Positions 7,046-14,420 of a stretch of 15,452 bases of DNA are shown here, piece by piece (the first letter of the stretch is position 1; every line of letters starts with the position of its first letter). Location: contig CAXEOX010000073.1 of assembly GCA_963997925.1 (NCBI GenBank), positions 1 through 15,452 on the forward strand. Reading direction: 5' to 3'. This DNA is from UBA11650 sp963997925. Its GTDB lineage: Bacteria; Chloroflexota; Dehalococcoidia; Lucifugimonadales; UBA3495. The notes beneath the pieces are model-generated. The model saw only the letters and a program-made list of their open reading frames with translations. It was not told the DNA's origin and did not search any database. A program made the translations under genes and the position numbers.

Positions 7046-9070
7046 ATGGCCATTAGAGACACCGAACGAAACCCCGCCGCAGCGGTCTTGAGTGCACCAG
7101 CCGTCAGGCAGGGCATAAAAAGCATCCTCATCGACCCCGACCGATCTGAATCTGTAACGTTCGATGGTTTGTCCTTCGGCTCCGTCGGGCAGTACGAGAA
7201 GATACGCGGCATAGCCTACGGTGAAGTCGACCCCTCAGACCCGCGCAATGCCGTTATCACCGATATAGAACTGGCGCCGGTCAATGCCCAGGGGATGGTC
7301 GAGTACTCGATGGATATCTTCATCCTCAAGCCGGTCGACCTGAACCGCGGTAACCATCGTATCTTGTTCGACTTCAACAACCGAGGCCAGATGCGGGTAG
7401 GGTTGTTTAACGACGCTGTAACGACCAACAACCCTACGTCGGCCAAGGATGCCGGCACGGGTTTCATCATGAACCTGGGCTACACCGTGGTTGGCAGCGG
7501 CTGGGAACCTGCCGTGAGCGGCGTAGATGCGATGAAGATTATCGTTCCCGTCGCTACAAAGGATGGGGCCACCATCACCGGTCCATCGTATGAATACATC
7601 GTCTTTGACAACGATAAGACCGCGACAAGCCGTCTTGCATACGCAGCGGCGAATACGGATAAATCCCAGGCGGCGCTCACCGTGCGGGAACGTCTAGACG
7701 ACCCGCCAACGACGGTACCCGCCACCGGTTGGGACTACACGTCGGAGGACGGCACGGAGATCTGCTTGCTTCCCTCTGGAACACCGTTCCAACAGAGCCA
7801 TATCTACGAGTTCACCTACACGGCGAAGAACCCCGTGATCGCTGGGATAGGCTTGGCGGCGACCCGCGATTTCGTATCATTCTTGCGTAGCGCTACCGCT
7901 GCCGAAGGCAATCCTCTGGCTGGCGATGTTCAGCATACCTTCAGCTATTCCATCTCCCAGCCCTCTCGCACCCTGAACGACTTGCAGGAGTTGGGATTCA
8001 ACGAGGACTTGAACGGCCAGCGGGTCTTCGACGGGATACTTAGCCATACGGGTGGCGGCAGCGGCGATCAGATCAACTTCCGGTTTGCCCAGACTGGAAG
8101 AACCGAGCGCAACCGGCAGAACCACCTGTACCCGGAAAGCGTCTTCCCCTTCGCTCATCAAGTGTTGACCGATCACCTCAGCGGCAAAACCGCCGGGCGT
8201 GGGGAGCGCGGCGAGGCCAGCGGCACCACTCCCAAGCGCTTTGAAATCAACACCGCCAACGAATACTGGGTGAAGGCTTGTTCGCTACTGCACACCGACA
8301 CCCAAGGCAACGACCTGCTCGACCCGGAGAACGTGCGGTTCTACCTGCTTTCCGGCTTGTCCCACGGGGTGGGAGACATAACTAACAAGGGTGAAGGCCA
8401 GCAGTTCACCAACGCAATCAGCCCCCACGCCGCCCATCGCGCGCTCCTAGCGGCGCTGGACGAATGGGTGAGTGAGGGGACAACGCCTCCGGAGAGTCAG
8501 ATTCCGCGGCGGTCGGTAGATGCGGCGCTCGCTGTGCCACAACCCGGTTCCCTGACCGGAATCGTGCCCCAAGACGAACTGGGCTGGCCCGACATCCCCG
8601 GTGTGACCTATAACGGGCTCACCACGACCCGTTACCATCTGGACTTTGGCGAGGACATCGACAGCGGCATCGCCTCGAACTACCCGCCATCGGTAGCCGG
8701 GCGTCCTGCCTACCCAATCTTTGTCTCGAAAGTAGATGAAGACGGAAATGAAGTGGCCGGTGTTCGGCTGCCGGAGGTAGAAGCGCCTGTCGCTACCACC
8801 ACCGGTTGGGCATTGCGCCGCGCCGGATTCAGCGAGAACGAAGGATGTGAATCCAACGGCCAGCACATCCCCTTCGCGGTAACCAAGGCGGAGCGCGTCG
8901 CATCCGGCGATCCCCGGCTATCTCTAGAGGAACGCTACAAGAATCACGACGGATACGTTCAGGCAGTGACGAAGGCTGCTCGGAAGCTGGAGAAGCAGCG
9001 GTTCCTGCTTCCCGCCGATGTTCAGCAGTACATCAAAGATGCTCAGGCAAGCGACGTACTGAATCCATAA
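7046..9070 (+). CDS. Large alpha/beta hydrolase-domain protein (Abhydrolase_10-like)
   Basis: A 674-residue protein resembling the family annotated 'alpha/beta hydrolase domain-containing protein', in which an N-terminal beta-rich region precedes a hydrolase core. The likely nucleophile elbow is SISQPSR (302-308) with Ser304, followed by LGFNED...RVFDGILSHTGGG, a segment typical of the family. His441 in SGLSHGVGD is a candidate catalytic histidine; the acid is not assigned. The usual small residue two positions after the serine is Pro306, so the elbow is atypical. The start is the ATG at 7046, preceded by GGGAGGA; an in-frame TTG at 7028 overlaps that site and is rejected. No signal peptide is evident. 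It is transcribed alone, with a good promoter and terminator. It probably hydrolyses an ester, lactone or amide; the substrate is unknown. Confidence 0.8.
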   Translation: MAIRDTERNPAAAVLSAPAVRQGIKSILIDPDRSESVTFDGLSFGSVGQYEKIRGIAYGEVDPSDPRNAVITDIELAPVNAQGMVEYSMDIFILKPVDLNRGNHRILFDFNNRGQMRVGLFNDAVTTNNPTSAKDAGTGFIMNLGYTVVGSGWEPAVSGVDAMKIIVPVATKDGATITGPSYEYIVFDNDKTATSRLAYAAANTDKSQAALTVRERLDDPPTTVPATGWDYTSEDGTEICLLPSGTPFQQSHIYEFTYTAKNPVIAGIGLAATRDFVSFLRSATAAEGNPLAGDVQHTFSYSISQPSRTLNDLQELGFNEDLNGQRVFDGILSHTGGGSGDQINFRFAQTGRTERNRQNHLYPESVFPFAHQVLTDHLSGKTAGRGERGEASGTTPKRFEINTANEYWVKACSLLHTDTQGNDLLDPENVRFYLLSGLSHGVGDITNKGEGQQFTNAISPHAAHRALLAALDEWVSEGTTPPESQIPRRSVDAALAVPQPGSLTGIVPQDELGWPDIPGVTYNGLTTTRYHLDFGEDIDSGIASNYPPSVAGRPAYPIFVSKVDEDGNEVAGVRLPEVEAPVATTTGWALRRAGFSENEGCESNGQHIPFAVTKAERVASGDPRLSLEERYKNHDGYVQAVTKAARKLEKQRFLLPADVQQYIKDAQASDVLNP

Positions 9071-9114
9071 GCTCCGTCCCCTGAATGACGGCTGACTTTT
9101 TGCCGAGGAAGCAA

Positions 9115-9142
9115 AACGCCCGATCCGTTAGGATCGGGCGTT
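9115..9142. terminator. Bidirectional terminator
   Basis: A perfect 12-bp stem (AACGCCCGATCC with GGATCGGGCGTT) closes the tetraloop GTTA. It is followed by CTTATTGT on the plus strand and by TTGC after the GTT arm on the minus strand. It sits between the converging hydrolase and deiodinase-like genes and probably serves both. The remaining bases to 9241 hold nothing I can identify. Confidence 0.85.
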
Positions 9143-9241
9143 CTTATTGTCTGGATCTATCCTAGAATGCCACCTGAGTGTGATACCAGGCGCACGGAAA
9201 GGACATCTCTGTACCCTCCCGCGCCCACGGCGATTACATTT

Positions 9242-9964
9242 TTAGCTGATGGTGGACTTGATAGCTTCCGACCAATCGTCCAAGTCCAAGAAGTGTGGGC
9301 CGGCCCCTCCGTGGTAGGTTACGACTCCGTCTTTCCCTATGACATACTGGCGGACCGGAGCCGCGCCGTAGGCGTCGTCGATGCCATTGTCTATCCCTTC
9401 TATGAGTGTCGGTAGTTGGATCTGGAGCCCCACGGTGCAGCTACCGGAAGCTTCGTCTCGTTCCTCGATGCTCTGGTGCTGCCGGAACAGGATGCCCTCT
9501 TCAACGTTGGCGTCGACTTGCCAACCGTCTGTCGGATGGGCTTCTCTTACGTAGACGAAGAAGAATTCCATGTCTTCTTTGTACTGGTTGTAAATCTCGT
9601 TCATGCGCCCGACCTGAGCGCGGAAGGGGGGTCAAGTGTAGCTGCTGAAGGTCAGCGCAACCGGGCGATCACCCTTGAAGCTGGAAAGGTCGACGCGCTC
9701 ATCCGAGCCCATCCGCTTTAGCTCGAAGGTAGGCGCAATGGTGCCTTCGTGGGGACCCATCGCGTCCCGCTTCATCACCCCTTCCATCCGGGTGCGAAGC
9801 TCTTCGCTACAGTCGTTCTTGTACTCATCCACCAAATCGTTCTTGGATTTGGAGCCGCCGGTTTCCGTGGCTTCGGCCTTGATGGCCTGCATGATTCCTC
9901 GGAAATCTGGCTGGCCCTCTTTGTTTATCGCACTGAGAATCGCATCTCGCCGGGATGTAGTCAT
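9242..9964 (-). CDS. Deiodinase-like selenoprotein (thioredoxin fold), in-frame TGA read as Sec
   Basis: One 240-codon gene split by a TGA at codon 111 (9632-9634). Both halves are in the same frame with exactly nine codons between the TGA and the next ATG (9604), and together they form a thioredoxin-fold protein. The active-site context FSSYT-U-PPFR matches the deiodinase pattern FGSxT-U-PxF. Downstream come Glu141, His143 and Trp148 in EAHPTDGW, spaced +30, +32 and +37 from Sec as in human DIO1, then RQHQ (His163), YGAAPVRQYVI and GGAGP, all with deiodinase counterparts. The first 70 or so residues are helical and unlike vertebrate deiodinases. There is no signal peptide or membrane anchor, so it is cytoplasmic. 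The start is the ATG at 9964, with GGGAGGT 6 nt upstream; an earlier in-frame start at 9982 is rejected. Bacterial relatives have unknown substrates: reductive dehalogenation, peroxidase or thiol-redox activity are all possible. Standard gene calling would truncate it at 110 residues. Confidence 0.85.
9605..9621 (-). promoter_or_regulatory. Bacterial-type SECIS hairpin
   Basis: On the mRNA, 10 nt after the UGA, GCGCUC (9621-9616) pairs over 6 bp with GGGCGC (9610-9605), one pair being U-G, around the loop AGGUC (9615-9611). UUC (9625-9623) can pair further with GAA (9602-9600) across a small internal loop. The loop is 16 nt from the UGA. The E. coli fdhF SECIS has loop AGGUCU at 17 nt, so both loop sequence and spacing fit recognition by SelB. 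Confidence 0.75.
9632..9634 (-). other. Selenocysteine codon (in-frame TGA)
   Basis: TGA follows TAC ACT and precedes CCC CCC TTC in the frame of the deiodinase-like gene, at the position of the catalytic Sec in deiodinases. The machinery (selA, selB, selC, selD) is not in the window and must be elsewhere in the genome for readthrough. Confidence 0.8.
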
Positions 9965-9998
9965 GAATACCTCCCAAACCATTGATTAGTAGTGACCT

Positions 9999-10027
9999 AT
10001 TTTACGTATAACATGGCAGACTGTAAA
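9999..10027 (-). promoter_or_regulatory. Sigma-70-type promoter of the selenoprotein gene
   Basis: On the minus strand, TTTACA (10027-10022, five of six) and TAAAAT (10004-9999, five of six) are separated by exactly 17 nt. Transcription would begin near 9992, about 28 nt before the ATG at 9964. A well-formed promoter argues against the gene being a decaying pseudogene. Confidence 0.7.
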
Positions 10028-10113
10028 CGGTGGAGTGATGTCGTGCCACCGAGCCGTCATGTCCCGGCCGTATCTCATATGCGGAAATAGGTGTGGGGTA
10101 TGGTGCGATGTCC

Positions 10114-10136
10114 TATAATCCAATATATTTGTTGGA
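10114..10136 (+). promoter_or_regulatory. Candidate -10 box and inverted repeat before the Eis-like gene
   Basis: A perfect TATAAT (10114-10119) lacks a good -35; the hexamer 17 nt upstream is GTGTGG, suggesting activator dependence or a weak promoter. It is followed by the short inverted repeat TCCAA...TTGGA (10119-10136), which overlaps the expected start of transcription and could be an operator. Confidence 0.4.
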
Positions 10137-10166
10137 CTTGATCCATTGGCAGGGAGCGCAAACTCG

Positions 10167-11360
10167 ATGTTAGAGATGAGGACCATAACCCCTGACGAGT
10201 TTGAACATTGGACTCGTGCCGAGTCACGGGCCCATGGCAACCGGTTGAACGATGACCCGGAGAGGCTGAGGCCGTTCTTTGACTTGGATCGTTCTATTGC
10301 CGTGTTTGATGGGGACAACATCGTCGGTGGCGCTCACTCTCACCGGGTTGAGATGGCCGTGCCTGGAGGCTCGGCAGTCACTGCAGGGGTGGCCAACGTT
10401 GCGGTGCAGCCCACGCACACGCGGCGCGGCGTAATGACCAGGATGATGCGCCATCAAATCCACGATGTGCACGAGCGGGGCGAGCCGATGGCTGCGCTCT
10501 TTGCCACCGAGAGCGTCATCTATGGCAGGTTCGGATATGGTGTCGGGTCTTTGTACGAGCGATGGACCATCGATTGCCAGTACAACGCCTATGCTCAGCC
10601 CTATGAGAATCGGGGCCTGATTTCTTTCGTAGACCCAGCAGACATCGTAAGGGATTTGCCTGATGTCTTCCGCAGAAGCACCGAGGACCGGCCCGGCGTG
10701 TTCCAGCGTCCGCTTCACCACTGGGAGCGGGATGCCCAATCACCCGAGCATACCCAGGGGGGCTCCGGCGGCCTGTTTTACGCTGCCTACACGGACGGCG
10801 GGATAATAGACGGCTATGTAACCTACCGGACCAGCGGGACTACGCTCACCGTGAACGAGTTGATGGCAACCACAGAAGAAGCGGGCACCGCCTTGTGGCG
10901 ATTCTGCTTTGACATCGACCGCATCGAAAGGACGGAGGCACTCAAGCGTCCGGTAGATGACCCATTGCCGTGGATGTTGGCAGATCCCCGGCGGTTGCAG
11001 CGGTCGTCTCGGGACGGGTTGTGGGTGCGGCTGGTTGATGTGCGCCAATGCCTGGAACTGCGCCGTTACTCGCAAAGTGACCGTTTGGTGTTGGAAGTAC
11101 GGGACGACCTGTGTCCCTGGAACGAGGGGCGGTTCGATTTGAACGGGTCTTTAGAGGGAGCCACCTGTCAGGCTTCGGATTCATCTCCGGATCTGGTGCT
11201 TCCCGTCGCTGCTTTGGCCTCGGTCTACATGGGAGCCGTCAGTTTCAGCACGCTTTCACAAGCAGGCCTGATAGATGAACGCACCACCGGCGCCTTGCGG
11301 CGGGCCGATTGCATGTTCGCTGTTCAACATCAACCCTGGACTCCCACCAACTTTTGGTAG
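10167..11360 (+). CDS. Eis-family GNAT N-acetyltransferase
   Basis: A 397-residue protein of the Eis (enhanced intracellular survival) family: an N-terminal GNAT domain, a second GNAT-like domain and a C-terminal SCP2-like domain. The acetyl-CoA-binding motif VAVQPTHTRRGV (78-89) and the hallmark ATESVIYGRFGYG (113-125), whose Tyr119 corresponds to the general-acid tyrosine of Eis, are clear. Eis enzymes use the C-terminal carboxylate in catalysis; this protein ends NFW, of similar overall length. Family members acetylate amines, including aminoglycosides and lysines, but the natural substrate here is unknown and resistance should not be assumed. The start is the ATG after AGGGAG (10151-10156); a TTG at 10146 precedes that site and is rejected. 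It is divergent from the selenoprotein gene and only 66 nt before the aldo/keto reductase, with which it may be co-transcribed. Confidence 0.85.
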   Translation: MLEMRTITPDEFEHWTRAESRAHGNRLNDDPERLRPFFDLDRSIAVFDGDNIVGGAHSHRVEMAVPGGSAVTAGVANVAVQPTHTRRGVMTRMMRHQIHDVHERGEPMAALFATESVIYGRFGYGVGSLYERWTIDCQYNAYAQPYENRGLISFVDPADIVRDLPDVFRRSTEDRPGVFQRPLHHWERDAQSPEHTQGGSGGLFYAAYTDGGIIDGYVTYRTSGTTLTVNELMATTEEAGTALWRFCFDIDRIERTEALKRPVDDPLPWMLADPRRLQRSSRDGLWVRLVDVRQCLELRRYSQSDRLVLEVRDDLCPWNEGRFDLNGSLEGATCQASDSSPDLVLPVAALASVYMGAVSFSTLSQAGLIDERTTGALRRADCMFAVQHQPWTPTNFW

Positions 11361-11426
11361 TCTGGGGCGCATCTTGAATAATCGGCCGGGGTAAGATGCA
11401 TAGTCAGTCTCGCCAGGGAGTGTAAA

Positions 11427-12467
11427 TTGAACTACCGGGATGTGGGCAATACCGGCATACGATTGTCGGAGATAGGCTTCGGTTGCGGTGGCAACGCCGG
11501 ACTGATGGTCAAGGGGACTCCTGAGCAGCAGAGGGAGGCTATCCAGACCGCCCTTGAATCAGGCGTCAATTACTTCGATGAAGCCCCGGATTATGGCGAC
11601 GGCGTATCGGAGACTAACCTTGGCCAAGCCCTGAAAGACCTGGGAGTGCGCCCCTACATCACCACCAAGGTTGAGGTCCGGGTGGACAACCTGGACGATA
11701 TCGCCGGACACATCGTGCGGTCGGTGGACCAGAGCTTGGAGAGGCTAGGCGTCGACTATGTGGACTTCTTGCAACTCCACAACGGCCCCGTCATGGAACC
11801 ACCAACGCTTTCTGGCCGGTCCTACACCCATCTATGGGTCAAAGACTACTTGGGTCCCGGCGGCGCGCTGGAGGGGCTGCAACGTGTCCAGCGCAGCGGT
11901 AAGGCAAGGTTCATCGGCTTCATCACCCGCGGCAACGACTACCCCGCCGTATGCCAGTTGATCGAAACCGGAGCGTTCGCTTTGATAAACGCTTCGGTAA
12001 ATCTGCTCAACCCTTCAGCGGCGATGATGCCCTACGGGATGAGAGTCGACCACGATTGGGGCGGACTCTTGGGCTACGCTGCGACTCATGGCGTGGGCGT
12101 CTCGATCTATAGCCCGTTGGCGGGCGGCTTCCTGAACGACAACGCTGCCTCCGGCGGTTCTCCTCATCCGGTAGCCGGCGGCCGCCGATCGTCCGATGCC
12201 ATGGAAGCCGGACGGCAGATGGCCAGGGCAGTGAGCTTTCTATCGCGAAAGCTCCACCCCGATACTCAGGCGGACGACCATCACCTGGCCGAGGCTGCCA
12301 TGCGCTTCGTCCTGTCCTTGGAGGGCGTGACGACGGTCCTGGGCGGATTCTCCGACAGCCAGCAAGTGGCGGAGATGGCGGCGTGTTCGGGGAAGGGTCC
12401 TCTGTCCGAACAGAACATGGCGCGGCTGGAGATGGTCTGGCGCGCCAATCTCGGCACGGCAACCTGA
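11427..12467 (+). CDS. Aldo/keto reductase
   Basis: A 346-residue TIM-barrel NADPH-dependent oxidoreductase. The family opening MNYRDVGNTGIRLSEIGFG is intact, and the catalytic tetrad is visible: Asp51 and Tyr56 in FDEAPDYG, Lys81 in TTKVEV, His118 in LQLHNG. The C-terminal AMRFVLSLEGVTTVLGGFSD matches the NADP-binding end of the barrel. The reaction is reduction of an aldehyde or ketone, or the reverse. The start is a TTG, supported by AGGGAG (11415-11420) six nt upstream and by the N-terminus falling exactly where the family begins. It follows the Eis-like gene closely. Substrate unknown; the context suggests a carbonyl intermediate of oxidative catabolism. Confidence 0.92.
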   Translation: MNYRDVGNTGIRLSEIGFGCGGNAGLMVKGTPEQQREAIQTALESGVNYFDEAPDYGDGVSETNLGQALKDLGVRPYITTKVEVRVDNLDDIAGHIVRSVDQSLERLGVDYVDFLQLHNGPVMEPPTLSGRSYTHLWVKDYLGPGGALEGLQRVQRSGKARFIGFITRGNDYPAVCQLIETGAFALINASVNLLNPSAAMMPYGMRVDHDWGGLLGYAATHGVGVSIYSPLAGGFLNDNAASGGSPHPVAGGRRSSDAMEAGRQMARAVSFLSRKLHPDTQADDHHLAEAAMRFVLSLEGVTTVLGGFSDSQQVAEMAACSGKGPLSEQNMARLEMVWRANLGTAT

Positions 12468-12511
12468 CCGCTACCCACGAATGCCGGTGGATTCCCGGTT
12501 GACGATTTTAA

Positions 12512-12535
12512 AGAGGCTGTTGTAGCCTTTGTCTT
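12512..12535 (+). terminator. Weak hairpin with T-rich tail after the aldo/keto reductase
   Basis: A 7-bp stem with one G-T pair and core AGGCT/AGCCT around GTTGT, overlapping and followed by TTTGTCTT. A poor but plausible terminator between the reductase and the Rieske cluster. A TTGACG at 12499-12504 could be a -35 for the Rieske genes, but no good -10 follows. Confidence 0.35.
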
Positions 12536-12578
12536 AACGGTGTCTTGAGGCCTCACGAAAGAGTTAGGAGAATCAGCT

Positions 12579-13958
12579 ATGGCGGCGATTAATCAATCAC
12601 ACGGGGATCTCTCCCTCCGGTCGGTCGTTGATGTCGAGCGTGGCTTAGTTGGCCGCGAAGTCTACGTCAACGAGGCTATATACCAGCAAGAACTGGAGCA
12701 GATATTCGCCAGGGCGTGGCTGTTCATCGGCCACGAGAGCCAGGTGCCGAATCCTGGCGATTTCATCGTTTCCCGCATGGGGGAAGAGGAAGTTATTCTG
12801 GTGCGGGACCGGCGGGACAAGCAACTGCACATCTTTTTGAATTCCTGCCGCCACAAGGGCATGAAGGTCTGCCGCTACGACGATGGCAACACCCTGGTAT
12901 TCACCTGTCCGTTCCATGGATGGAGCTACGACACCGATGGCCGTCTGGTAGGCGTGCCCTATTATGACGCCGCCTACCATGGTGAAATGGACAAGAGTAA
13001 ATGGGGGCTGCACGAGGTAGCCCAGATGTGCAATTACTACGGCTCCGTCTGGGCGACCTGGGACCCCAAAGCTCCCTCTTTCGAAGACTACGTGGGCGCT
13101 TATGCTCCCAGCATCCGGCATTGTTTCCAGAGCACTGACGGCGAAGATAACGGAATCGAGTTGTTCAACCCCGTCGTGAAGTGGCGCATCCCGACCAACT
13201 GGAAGTTCCCTGGGTTCAGCTTTGCCGGGGACGCGGCTCACGGAGCGATGACGCATCGTTCCATCAACGTTGCGGCCATCGGTCCCCAAGGCGCCATGGA
13301 AGGCGGCAGCCGAACTCCCATGAGGGCTCCGTTTCCGTCCAGGGCATTTAGCGTGGGCGATCACGACCTTGGGCACGGGGGACAAAACACTATCTACGAC
13401 CAGACCGGCGCTCGCCCCTATATGGACACGTGGCAGTCTATCCCCGAGGTTGATGAGTACTTCCGCAAAACCGCCGAGGCCAAGCAGAAGAAATATGCCG
13501 GACAGCATCTGCCTCCCGGCGGCCACGGCGGCGGGCATTTCTGCATCTTCCCCAACGTAATCATCGATCATTGGCGTCTCCTGTCCTGGCATCCCCACGG
13601 AGTGGGAGCCACCGAGAGCTGGCGGATGTACCCGGTGGACAAGAACGCTCCCAAAGTTGTGAGAGACGCCCTACGCAGATACGCCATGCGCTATTGCGGT
13701 CCCGCCGGGATGACCGAGTCGGACGACATGGAGAACTGGAACTACTGCCACCCGGCCAGCATGGGTACCATTGCCCAGCGCCTGCCCTACAACTTTGAGA
13801 TGGGGCTTGGTCATGAGCAGACAGATGAGCGGTGGCCGGAGATGACGCTCAACTACCGAATCTCGGAAGAGCCGGCGCGGGCGCGCTTCAGCCGATGGCT
13901 GGAGTTCATGGAAGCCGGTAGCTGGGACGATCTCTATCCCGTGAAAAAGAAGAAGTAG
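12579..13958 (+). CDS. Rieske aromatic-ring-hydroxylating oxygenase, alpha subunit
   Basis: A 459-residue catalytic large subunit of a Rieske non-heme iron oxygenase. The Rieske [2Fe-2S] site is Cys90-x-His92 and Cys110-x2-His113 (CRH...CPFH). The mononuclear iron site is the GDAAHGAMTH motif (His221, His226) with the bridging Asp218, and an acidic ligand in ESDDMENW (Asp382 or Asp383). The residues between GDAAH and the C-terminal Asp are longer and more Gly/His-rich than in naphthalene dioxygenase (for example PPGGHGGGHF at 312-321). The family adds O2 to aromatic or other unsaturated substrates, or carries out O-demethylation. The ATG follows TTAGGAG. With the beta subunit downstream it should form an alpha3beta3 enzyme. 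No ferredoxin or ferredoxin reductase is present nearby. Substrate not assignable. Confidence 0.93.
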   Translation: MAAINQSHGDLSLRSVVDVERGLVGREVYVNEAIYQQELEQIFARAWLFIGHESQVPNPGDFIVSRMGEEEVILVRDRRDKQLHIFLNSCRHKGMKVCRYDDGNTLVFTCPFHGWSYDTDGRLVGVPYYDAAYHGEMDKSKWGLHEVAQMCNYYGSVWATWDPKAPSFEDYVGAYAPSIRHCFQSTDGEDNGIELFNPVVKWRIPTNWKFPGFSFAGDAAHGAMTHRSINVAAIGPQGAMEGGSRTPMRAPFPSRAFSVGDHDLGHGGQNTIYDQTGARPYMDTWQSIPEVDEYFRKTAEAKQKKYAGQHLPPGGHGGGHFCIFPNVIIDHWRLLSWHPHGVGATESWRMYPVDKNAPKVVRDALRRYAMRYCGPAGMTESDDMENWNYCHPASMGTIAQRLPYNFEMGLGHEQTDERWPEMTLNYRISEEPARARFSRWLEFMEAGSWDDLYPVKKKK

Positions 13959-13981
13959 AATCCACGCTCGGGAGGCTCATC

Positions 13982-14215
13982 ATGGTTCAAGGCGGCAGGT
14001 CAGAGGACGTGTCCAACACCAACGACACCGTATCTCTTCAGGACATCCCTGAAGGGAGTAAGGTCAGGCTACGCAGTGGGGCGATCGCCGAGGTTACCGC
14101 AAACCCTCGCGACGGCGGTTGGCTATTCATCCGGTTTCTAGAGCATCCCGACGACCCGTCCAAGGTCGGGGAAGACGACATGGCCTTCTGCACCGACGTG
14201 CTGGCTATCGTGTAG
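13982..14215 (+). CDS. Hypothetical 77-residue protein between oxygenase subunits
   Basis: I do not recognise the family. The start is well supported: GGGAGG ends 6 nt before the ATG, and the gene begins 23 nt after the alpha-subunit stop. The protein is acidic with a flexible N-terminus (about 1-18) and then a run of predicted short beta strands (SKVRLRSG, AIAEVTA, GWLFIRFLE, CTDVLAIV) suggestive of a small SH3-like barrel. A single Cys70 is present; there is no CxxC, so it is not an obvious ferredoxin. Its position between alpha and beta subunits suggests co-expression and perhaps assembly, cofactor insertion or electron-transfer docking; that is inference. Confidence 0.7.
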   Translation: MVQGGRSEDVSNTNDTVSLQDIPEGSKVRLRSGAIAEVTANPRDGGWLFIRFLEHPDDPSKVGEDDMAFCTDVLAIV

Positions 14216-14245
14216 TGCTTCCTTGAGAAAGTCAGCGTTACCAGC

Positions 14246-14338
14246 TCCGTTCGTGGTGAGCCCTTCGGCAGGCTCAGGACAGGCCTGTCAAACCACCCTT
14301 TCGCGGAAAGACCCTTCGACAAGCTCAGGGCGAACGGA
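14246..14338. repeat. Composite palindromic (REP/MITE-like) repeat
   Basis: An 8-bp terminal inverted repeat (TCCGTTCG at 14246-14253, CGAACGGA at 14331-14338) encloses two diverged direct copies of CCCTTCGRCARGCTCAGG (14261-14278 and 14312-14329). The left copy forms a hairpin, TGAGCC with GGCTCA. This is a familiar dispersed repeat motif in many bacterial genomes; its minus-strand ghost translation reads LSLPKGSPRTE. It sits inside the Rieske cluster, between the 77-residue gene and the beta subunit, making an unusually long (205-nt) gap there. Confidence 0.75.
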
Positions 14339-14420
14339 TGCCTTTTCCGTCTGTTTACAGTTCTAGGCGTTAGATAGACGGCAAGACTAGTCGAACATTC
14401 ACTGACGAGGAGATTCGAAA

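Noticed and set aside
9242..9982. Reading the minus-strand region as two separate genes, a frameshift or a nonsense pseudogene
   Set aside because: Both halves share one frame, the TGA falls at the deiodinase Sec position, the downstream half keeps conserved motifs, and a SECIS-like hairpin and good promoter are present.
9416..9989. Plus-strand open frames across the selenoprotein gene
   Set aside because: They overlap motifs conserved on the minus strand and show no recognisable protein pattern.
12645..13598. Minus-strand open frame of 317 codons opposite the Rieske alpha subunit
   Set aside because: It is antisense to a gene with all metal-binding motifs, has no family pattern of its own, and is an artefact of the codon bias of the true gene.
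14038..14322. Minus-strand open frame of 94 codons
   Set aside because: Part of it (LSLPKGSPRTE) is the ghost translation of the dispersed palindromic repeat, and the rest is antisense to the 77-residue gene.
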